Source: Echinometra lucunter (taxonomy: Eukaryota; Echinodermata; Echinoidea; Camarodonta; Echinometridae). From it: DNA of 64,000 nt. The position numbers and the translations under genes are program-made. The notes beneath the pieces were generated by a model, which searched no databases, had not been told where the DNA came from, and worked only from the letters and a program-made list of their open reading frames with translations. The stretch is from the NCBI GenBank assembly GCA_029962745.1, contig CM057153.1, positions 8,314,962 to 8,378,961 of the forward strand. Reading direction: 5' to 3'. Shown here one piece after another: positions 55,991-64,000 of the stretch (position 1 is its first letter; each line of letters begins with the position of its first letter).

Positions 55991-58170
55991 TCAATCTTTC
56001 AGAAGGAACACATGTTGACCACAAGTTCCTTGTGGACTGTTAGGCAGCTCCTTGTGATTCTCCCAGCATTTATTATCTACCACAGATATGAACTCATAGA
56101 CATCAAACTAAAATTCTAGGATGATAACCCTTCGTCCAAATGATAAGGTATTTACACAGATGGCTGAATAACTATCTGACTGTGAAGGCCATTTAACGTG
56201 GTTGAGTGAGCAGACAGGATTCCAGTATTCCTTAGCCATATCATTAGATTACCACCCCATTAAAGAAATGTCATTCCACTGTAGCCGTCGGAAGCCTACA
56301 GCATTCGTTGTAGTGTCATTAGCTGAAAGCACAGCATTCAACGACATGCACTGACATTTATGTATGTATGAGAGTGTGGCATCATTTTCTGGTTCTGGTA
56401 CTAGTACTTTGTCTCCTAATACTGCAGTCACACCAATATGACTGACACCGGACCGACATGGTACTGAACAAAAAAAAAATTCTTTACCCCAAATGGCAAA
56501 GAATCGGTCAGTTTGGAGTTGTTTTGGAGTTGGTTTGGCAGTGAACTTGTGGTAACACCTTTTTAAGATTTTTAAAATATGGAATGATTTTTTAAAAAAT
56601 TGCAGAATAAAGTATTTTGTCATCTGATAATTTTTGATTTTCAAAAAATTTGCTGAACATTTTAAAAAAATGAGTTTAGACACATTGTTTTTTTCTTGAA
56701 TTTGAGCAAATGATTTCATAATTGATTTTAGCAATTTTTCTCTCATGACAAAGATACCACCTTCAATCATAGTCCATTTCCAGCAGCTCATAGAGTACTT
56801 TTTTTATTGAAAATCTTGCTTTACACTTTGATTTTTTGTTGGAGCAAAGTTTCACCATTTTGTATAAACAAAGGCAATTTAGCAGAAATTTGAATGCTCA
56901 GGATTAGATAGTTTATGATAATGGGGCGTGGGGGGGGGGGGGAGGGGAATGTTGAATGTTGAATTTGTTGATATAGACTGCAGTAATGAATACACAGAAA
57001 TGATGAAATAGTCATTAAAAGGGGTGTCATATTTTTAAATGGACATTATCCTGTATTTTTTATGTTTAGTAAGAAATATCATTATCACAAGAATGGTATT
57101 CTCTTTATCTGAAGCCTACCAATTTCAAGGCCAAGGTCAAGAAAGTATGAAGTACTCAAGAATGAACATTTAAAAGACATATAATGACTTCAGAATTGTC
57201 CTGGGACATGGCATAGTACAGGGCAAAGTACCCACGAGAATTTTTTAGCAGCTAAAATGTCAGTTCTATGGGGCCTCCCTCATAAGGGCTAATCAGCTTC
57301 ATAATAATCTGCCCCAAATTGCCAAATTAATTCGCCAGAAGCATCCCTTTTTAAAGCCTTTATAATGTTATCCCATGTGACCTCATCAAGGCATTGATTA
57401 GAAATTGCAAAAGGTGTCAAATCATTACATGTTTTATTGCTATACCATATGTGTAAAATCCCCTATTGTTTTACAGCTCCCCTTGATATTTGAAGGACAT
57501 TTGACCTTTCTAGTCTCATTCAAATTATTTTCTTCTCAGACTGTAAACAGGGTACTTGTAATTATTCACTGTATTTTGTACCAGCATACTTGTATCAAAT
57601 AATCAAGAATGATAGAAATACTGCTCTGAAAAATCTACCTCTCAAAAGTTGCATCTTTTTAAACAGGAAACAGTGTGTTTATATTCAATGTACAACTGAA
57701 TCCCGGCCTTCCATGGCAAAGGTTTGCTTCCAGTTGTGATCATAGATGAACCTTTGACAGACAACTCAGGTTCTAATTCTTGTTGTTCTTGTTTTCACTG
57801 TGTAATATTGCTCACTTTATGGGAGTATATTTAGTAGCTTTATTATCCTGATTTTTCTTGGGGAAAAATATAGTTGCTAGTTTCAGGACCTGGGGCTATG
57901 TTATGAATTCATGTAGGACAGCGTGGGTCATCGGTATAAGGTGCAAGACAACCCTTTTGGTTGTCCCAAGAGAGAAATTTGTTTGATTACTCATGATGAT
58001 TCACATAGCATTCTAGATATACATGATAAATACAGCATGCATCCTCTGACACACTGGAAGTGCCTTCCGTATCATCTGATGCATTTCTAGACCATCTGAA
58101 TACAGATACTCAGTGATTCCACATTCGCTGTGATGACATTTGCCTTGGACATTATTTCGTCAAAGATGTA
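55991..58170. other. no gene; poly-G run
   Basis: AT-rich DNA. G11 at about 56931-56942. A 180-codon minus-strand frame (56249-56791) is lysine/phenylalanine-rich from A/T runs and has no recognisable domain. A CTGCAGTCACACCAATATGA block near 56424 looks like a transposon end but has no partner. Confidence 0.5.
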
Positions 58171-58179
58171 GTGTAACCT

Positions 58180-58750
58180 AGGGTTACATGGTTATGATTG
58201 GGTTAGGATGATATGGTTATGATTGGGTTAGGGTTATATGGTTACGATTGGGTTAGGGTTATATGGTAATGATTGGGATAGGGTTATATGGTTATGATTG
58301 GGTTAGGGATATGGTTATGATTGGGTTAGGGTTATATGGTTATGATTGGGTTAGGGTGATATGGTTATGATTGGGTTCGGGTTATATGGCTATGATTGGA
58401 TTATGGTTATATGGTTATGATCGGGTTAGGGTTGTATGGTTATGATCGGGTTAGGGTTATATGGTTATGATTGGGTTAGGGTTATATGGTTATGATTGGG
58501 TTAGGGTAATATGGTTATAATTGGGTTAGGGTTATATGGCTATGATTGGATTATGGTTATATGGTTATGATCGGGTTAGGGTTATATGGTTATGATCGGG
58601 TTAGGGTTATATGGTTATGATCGGGTTAGGGTTATATGGTTATGATTAGTTCGGATTATATGGTTATGATTGGGTTAGGTTTGTATGGTTATGATTGGGT
58701 TAGGGTTATATGATTATGATTGGGTTAGGGTTATATGGATACATATGGGT
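58180..58750. repeat. 25-bp minisatellite containing GGGTTAGGG, about 23 copies
   Basis: The unit is ATATGGTTATGATTGGGTTAGGGTT-like. Starts at 58211, 58236, 58261 and 58286 are exactly 25 bp apart, later units have small deletions. Variants alternate GATTGGGTTAGG and GATCGGGTTAGG in blocks, suggesting duplication of several units at once. TTAGGG occurs in most units but never as a run of telomere hexamers. Confidence 0.95.
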
Positions 58751-59028
58751 TATGTATTAGGTTTCGGGTGATGGTTAGGGATAAGGCTATAGCTATGATT
58801 GAATTGAGCAATTATTGCAAGCATGGATTATTGATAAAGTAGGGTGAAAGGAATGAAGCAAGACACAGAGAGAAGAGAAAGGAAAAGAGAGGAGTTTAGA
58901 TGGAAGGATAGAATGACAAAGATGTCGATCAGGATGACTGAAATGATTCCCTTGAAATTAATCCTCAAGCAAATCACTTCCAGATGACCACCCTGCCCTG
59001 ATACTGATGCATCCATCTTTCGTTGCAT
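58751..59028. other. spacer
   Basis: Decaying edge of the minisatellite then unremarkable DNA. Confidence 0.5.
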
Positions 59029-59516
59029 TAATCCACCTGTGAATGAATTGTATACTTGTTCAAGATTACCTTACATACATTACAGCATTGTAGATATCAG
59101 GGGATTAAAGGCAGTTACGTATGAAATTGACCTGGTTCAAGATTATGGATTTAAGGAAATATATCTGTGTTGTCCGTCAAAGGGTTCCATCATTTCTGTA
59201 CACTACCATGTAATCCACCTGTGAATGACTTGCATACTCGTTCAAGATGACCTTACTAACAGTACAGTACTGAAGACATCAAAGGAAATGAAAGACCAGT
59301 TACAAATGAAATTTATCAGGGTCAAGATTATAGATTTAAGGAAATATATCTGTGTTGTCCGTCAAAGGGTTCCATCATTTCTGTGCACTACCAGTAATCC
59401 ACCTGTGAATGAATTGCATACACGTTCAAGATGACCTTACTAAGGATACAGTGCTGAAGACATCAAGAGATTAAGACCAGTTACAAATGAAATTCACCTG
59501 GGTCAGGATTATGCAT
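59029..59516. repeat. 182-184 bp tandem array, 2.7 copies
   Basis: TAATCCACCTGTGAATGA starts at 59029, 59211 and 59395. GAAATATATCTGTGTTGTCC and GTCAAAGGGTTCCATCATTT occur in the two complete units. Identity is high. The third unit ends at a TTAA where a short TTAA element begins. Frames 59039-59224 and 59225-59434 are the same sequence read in different phases. Confidence 0.93.
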
Positions 59517-59550
59517 TTAACCCACCGCCTACTGGAACCGCATGGTCCAT
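59517..59550 (-). mobile_element. partial 80-bp TTAA element, copy 5
   Basis: TTAA at 59517-59520 followed by CCCACCGCCTACTGGAACCG, the end of the 80-bp family in reverse orientation. It begins at the TTAA that the preceding tandem units carry in GATTTAAGG. The other end is missing or unrecognisable. Confidence 0.5.
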
Positions 59551-59765
59551 GCAGGAAGTATATGGGAATTGGAGAATCATGTTGTCTATATGGGTCAAGG
59601 GAACATATTGCTGTGTGTCCCTCAGGAGGATGCAAAAGAACTAGGAAAGCAGAGAGTTGATAAACATTTCAAAAATCATAAGAAAAATGCATCGAAAATA
59701 CTTGTCCAAATTGTTTCACAAAACAAGAGACGGTTATAAGATAGACAATCAAATCTAAAGTCATT
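59551..59765. other. spacer
   Basis: Frame 59542-59739 has no recognised domain. Confidence 0.45.
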
Positions 59766-60856
59766 GGCCGGAATTCACAAAAGGCAAGAGAGGTTTAAAC
59801 CATGGGGTGATTTAAACCTCTGTATGTGTACTAATATAAGCGTTAATAGCGTATTTTGGCCATATGCACACTTAACCCATTTGTGACAGGAATTATTCAA
59901 AGCCTAATTTGATCAGCTTTTATTCTTCAAATTGGCAACACCAACATTTTTATTTTATTGCTACATTTTTCTTATAAAACGTCATGTATCTGAAATGAAT
60001 ATAAATTGACAGAAATTATGATGAGAAGTCAAAAAGTTGCCAATTTGCAGGGGAAAACGGTGATTTTAAACTTTCTATCACATTGCCAGTTTAAGGATTT
60101 TAATGCTTATTTTCCTTTTAAAAATTTTCAGCATCAAACAACGAATATTGACGCAACCAAAATGGGCACAGTATGTGTAGAATTTTTTGCTCTTTCTGCT
60201 CATGTATTTGGTATGATTTTTAGGGCTTTGCATCAAAAGATATTAGGCCAAACCACAAAATGTGGACCTCTGTTATGAATGATTGGACCAGATTCTCTTC
60301 GCACGTACACTTAGAAAACCGAGGAGGGGGTTTAAACCCTCTCCTGGGTTTAAACCATGGAGTGGTTTAAACCCAGGAGATCCTTTTTGCAAAATCTTCA
60401 AAAATCCATACAACTGGAGTTTAGGATATGCCCTTCTGATACTGTTTATTTAATCTTACGGTCATACAAAAATGAAAATCTGGCTACCATCCTTGAATAA
60501 GCAAGTCGAATCAGCTCACCGGCAGAAGCGAAGCCGGCTAGCTAGCTAGCTCAGCCGCGCGCAGCTCGCGGCCACCACACGTACCGCATAATAGCAACGC
60601 TGTACTGTATGTAACATGAATCCTTTCGTTGTGCGCTATCTCGAAAAAAAATCTGCTAAAATTTTTGGTCCAAAATAAGTACAGAGTTATCAAAAATGTT
60701 AATTATTCAGTTAATTAACCATGTACAATCCATTTTTCTTTCACAGAAGTTTTTAATAATCATTCTCTTATAATTGAACACATATTCACACATCTTAATA
60801 TTTTAGAGCTGCAAATGGGATCTCCTACCTTTAAACCTCTTTTGTGATTTTGGGCC
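59766..60856. mobile_element. GGCC-ended element with GTTTAAAC palindromes, carrying a nested MITE
   Basis: Imperfect inverted ends GGCCGGAATTCACAAAAG and complement of GGCCCAAAATCACAAAAG, followed inward by AGAGGTTTAAA. ATT lies outside both ends (59763-59765 and 60857-60859). GGTTTAAACC-type palindromes recur near 59790, 60330, 60349 and 60364. A CpG-rich patch (GCCGGCTAGCTAGC, GCCGCGCGC) lies at about 60525-60590. Without the nested 415-bp MITE it would be about 680 bp. No transposase. Confidence 0.7.
59872..60287 (+). mobile_element. 415-bp TTAA MITE, copy 5 (nested)
   Basis: TTAA at 59872-59875 then CCCATTTGTGACAG; the right end is decayed (TTATGAATGATTGGA). Body nearly identical to the other copies. 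It lies inside the 59766-60856 element and is therefore younger than that element. Confidence 0.88.
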
Positions 60857-60949
60857 ATTAAGTTTGATAAAGGTGTGTTCTGATGCTCTTCTCTGACGTT
60901 GGACACATAGCGATGCACAGGATGCTATTGGACAAGAGGAAGCTTTGTC
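60857..60949. other. spacer
   Basis: Nothing recognised. Confidence 0.5.
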
Positions 60950-61028
60950 TTAACCCCATTGACTGCTTAATTCTCAATTTGGCATAGACTTTACAAAGGT
61001 CACCCGGTTCTAGTGGCCAATAGGTTAA
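60950..61028 (+). mobile_element. 80-bp TTAA element, copy 6
   Basis: TTAA at 60950-60953 and 61025-61028, 79 bp in all. CCCCATTGACTGCTTAATTC and GGTTCTAGTGGCCAATAGGTTAA match the family. Confidence 0.75.
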
Positions 61029-62630
61029 AAATGGAAAGATGTTTTGTCATAGACCTCTAAAATCAAGACTACAGCTTCATCCAAATACTTTTTCATGAGA
61101 TCTGTTTGCTGCTCATTCTTAGTATCTATTTGAAGCTACACATACAGATTAACACACCATACACATAATGGAATAAGTTCAGTCAGCTGTTCAGGATTCG
61201 TTTGTCAAATCTTCCAACATTTTGGCTCATTGCTTTGAAAAATCAGGACACCAAATTCATGACCTACCTTTTTCTGGTTAATATGATTACATTTTACTTG
61301 CAGAACTATGGTGATTCCTTTTTTGGCTTCATTTTAAGAATTAGGTTAACAGAAGAAATGGGTTAAATCCTCCAGAGTGTAGAGCAGTGCAATGCAGAGC
61401 TAGATTTACAAGTTCATACATAACCACTTGTTAGTAATGTGATGAGATGTGTCCCAGCTTTTGATAGTGATTAAAGGTAGCGTGGATTATCAAAGAAATG
61501 AAGTCCCTTTTCACATGATACACAGGTGACCCGACATATCTGTAGGGCAACAAAACCTTGTATCTAAAAAATATTACTATCGATGTTCAGGAGAGCCCCC
61601 CCCCCCCCCAAAAAAAAAACAAACAAACAAAACATGGCTTTCTTAGCATTACATCCAATGGAGGCGGTCAAGTTTTGTTTATCAATAGTAGCCTCATCTT
61701 TGCAGATGGGCATGTGAGGGTTTCCTGTGAAGTGTTCCTAGCTGTAAGATCCTGAAAAGAACTAAATTTCACCAAAAAATTGAGATACAAGGTTTTGTCA
61801 CCCAATCAACGATATGCTCCACTGACAATGGCTCCATTGACTTATCTGGTTAAAGTTATGGTGAGGGTTGCAATAGGGTTTTAGGTTAAGATTAGGCATA
61901 GGGTGTGGTACAGTGTTTGGCCAAGGGTTAAAGTTCCATTTCAGTTATTTCATGAAATTGGTGTATTTTCGCAGGGGCATTTGTCATACAAAAGATAATT
62001 GAAATGTTGCATGATAAAAAGAGGGTAATTCTTTGCCAAAAATATAAGTTGATACATGCTCTTCTGAATCTGAGCAAAATAAACACATTTCTGCTTTTTT
62101 GTCCTGTGTGAAATCTTATCTATGCTGATTAGATGTTTTTAGATAATGTTTTTTTATCATACTTTTAGCATGGAACTCTCATTAAAAAACACGAAAGAAC
62201 CTTAAGCAAAAATGCACAAAATCAGTCTTGTACAAAACAAATACAGTGAGTATCGTTGACCCTGTTCTTAGCAGATACAACTGAGTTTAAAGGTTATCAG
62301 AGCCTGATGTGAACGAAGCAATCACATAATAGGATCTAACAGCTGATGCCAGATAGAGAAGAGACAAAATCAATATCATTCTGAGAAATTTATCACTCCT
62401 ATTGAAGCAAATTCTTATTATAGTGTGCAGGATGCCATGCCAACCTGCAAATACAGAGATTACACCTCCCTGCTGTAAATAGCTTGATGTAAGCTTGGCG
62501 GTTTATTGATGTGAGAATCAACAGTAGCATTTGAAGTAGGAACAATTATACCATCCGACGAACTTGCGAGGGGAGCTTGGTTTTGCTGGTATAGAGGTGT
62601 ACTGTTCCGTCATCAACATGGGACATGTAA
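61029..62630. other. no gene; C11A9 run
   Basis: AT-rich DNA. C11 then A9 at about 61597-61619. ACAAGGTTTTGTC occurs near 61786 and ACAAAACCTTGT near 61549, a short inverted repeat enclosing about 240 bp. 61850-61935 is AGGGTT-rich. No gene. Confidence 0.45.
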
Positions 62631-62639
62631 ATTTCGATT

Positions 62640-62960
62640 GGGGCAATAACCATTTTAATGGTCATTAATGCTCATTCATTGTAAAAAATGATATTGTTGA
62701 TCTCCAATAGGATTACCAATATGGTTTGCTTTGGTAGAGCTGTTGTTATGAAAAGATTATTAAGATTTTGCCATTTTTATAAGCTTTTCTATGCCATAAG
62801 AATTGCATTAAGAGTGCTTAAATCATTAAAAGGATTAAGCTTTAATGAATAATGGGCAAAGAGCTCATATTATAAAAAGCATAAAAAGACACTTTTTCTC
62901 ATAAGTCAATTAATGATGAATGTTTATAAACTTGGTGACATTGTAAGATTCCATCTTTTT
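62640..62960. promoter_or_regulatory. candidate A/T-rich homeodomain motif cluster
   Basis: TTTTAATGGTCATTAATGCTCATTC near 62652, TTAATGAATAATGG near 62841, GTCAATTAATGATGAATG near 62905 and the palindrome GTTTATAAAC (62922-62931). No recognised repeat. Weak evidence given base composition. Confidence 0.2.
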
Positions 62961-64000
62961 TTAAACTTGTGGCACAGCTTTTCATTGGTTTCCTTCAGGT
63001 TCATTACCTTTGTAGACTATCTTCATCTATCGCATTGTGAGCTAGGGCAGAACTGACTCATCGTACAGCCTGGGGAATACACATCCCTCACCTCTTCTTG
63101 CTGGCTGGGCAAGCCGTAACGTATCAGCATGACTGATTGTTAATTGAAAGATGAGAGTTTGTTGACAGTAAAGACTCCCTGTCATCAGTGCCGCCCTCTT
63201 TATCTCCGGGGCATCAATATTCCAAAGGCGTATCCAATCAGCTACCCCATTATTGCTACCAATCTTACGTTTCTCTGACCCAAATACTGATGGCCCTTCG
63301 AAAATTGGATCATGGATGAAATTTACTCGATTTTGCAAATGGCATTTCATATCTGTTTTGGACAGTAGGAGTCAGCAAACTTTTTCTGAATCAGTGAATG
63401 GTCATCTTGAAGGATAGGTGCTACTGGATACAATCTTTTCATGATCTGCTACCCTTTGTTAGGGAGACTGGCGGTTAAGGATTTGTTTTGAGGCCATGAG
63501 ATGGATGTGGTATACTAAACAGGACTTTGCATGGCTGTCATAGCTACAGTTGCAGTGGAAGATCGTAGAAGAAAGAAGGAAACATTTGCTGTATTCTGAA
63601 AAATGTAGAAAGTTGTGATGAGGTATGGATGGACCTTGTTGATCAATATTGGAAATTGTGGACAGGAACAGTATTTTGTTTGCATAAGAGGAGAGCTCTA
63701 AATGGTGGAGAAGAAGGATTTGTAAATGGATAGGAGTTTTTAGACCTGTAAAAGGTTGTTCATAGGTGAAAAGGGTTCATAGATTAAACATCAGTCATCA
63801 TTAAATGAATTTAAACAATGTTTAGAATTAGTAAATGGTATATAACAAGTATCAACATGCAAGAAAATATAACATGCTGATTTAACCTGTTCCCATCTCT
63901 GTTTCTATTCAGTTCAGGGAAAATGTCCAACTTCTTCCAATCAGCTTGGAAAATTAGAAGGTTCTTCCTATACTTCAGATGTGGAGCTTCTGTACCCAAG
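62961..64000. other. no gene supported; one less AT-rich segment
   Basis: 63040-63360 is GC-richer and carries a 102-codon minus-strand frame (63042-63350) of unbiased composition (for example GVADWIRLWNIDAPEIKRAA). I recognise no domain and see no clear splice sites, so it stays unannotated. The rest is AT-rich, and the window ends inside an unresolved minus-strand frame (63811-63999). Confidence 0.35.

Noticed and set aside
56249..56791. 180-codon minus-strand frame
   Set aside because: Lys/Phe/Ile-rich from A/T homopolymers, no recognised motif and no splice context.
57240..57390. Degenerate LINE reverse-transcriptase end around LPQIAKLIRQ
   Set aside because: Only a vague resemblance, no LWN.LP motif and no ATT tail.

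Overview
The window is eukaryotic, AT-rich, non-coding DNA packed with small transposable elements and tandem repeats. I see no complete protein gene, rRNA, true tRNA gene or CRISPR array. tRNA-headed SINEs with (ATT)n tails, LINE 3' ends of the L2/CR1-like kind, many different short inverted-repeat (MITE) families, and frequent GA/CT, GAT, CGTCC and poly-G repeats suggest a marine invertebrate, perhaps an echinoderm or another invertebrate deuterostome. That placement is inference from repeat style only. The stretch looks like a long intron or an intergenic interval. The only protein-like pieces are one weak candidate exon (46003-46140) and two degraded LINE reverse-transcriptase ends.

Layout. 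0-9 kb: a LINE 3' end inside a small tandem repeat; a 1.47-kb inverted-repeat element (4198-5670) whose inside is a 157-bp tandem array rich in AGGTCA half-sites; a full-length SINE with target duplication; several short TTAA elements; a 311-bp MITE. 9-16 kb: the first two of five copies of a ~415-bp TTAA-flanked MITE, a ~190-bp tandem array hit by three different elements, and a TA-flanked MITE. 16-25 kb: GAT repeats, a CGTCG-ended element with 4-bp target duplication, and a near-perfect long hairpin at 20960-21228. 25-36 kb: purine tracts, more MITEs, a degenerate ~180-bp array, SINE and LINE fragments and a palindromic element. 36-48 kb: two more CGTCG elements, a fourth ~415-bp MITE, a tandem array and a SINE. 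48-64 kb: long purine/pyrimidine tracts, a 25-bp minisatellite carrying TTAGGG, a 183-bp array, and an element carrying the fifth MITE copy nested inside it.

The main biological signal concerns transposition. Three otherwise different short element families (about 415, 80 and 90 bp; 14 copies in all) begin with TTAACCC or TTAACCCATT and sit at TTAA or near-TTAA sites, which suggests mobilisation by one piggyBac-type transposase. Neighbouring tandem units give direct empty-site evidence for one 80-bp insertion. The second signal is a transposon-borne array of six evenly spaced nuclear-receptor-type sites. Several high-complexity segments with homeodomain-like motif clusters are possible cis-regulatory modules, but nothing here can prove that.
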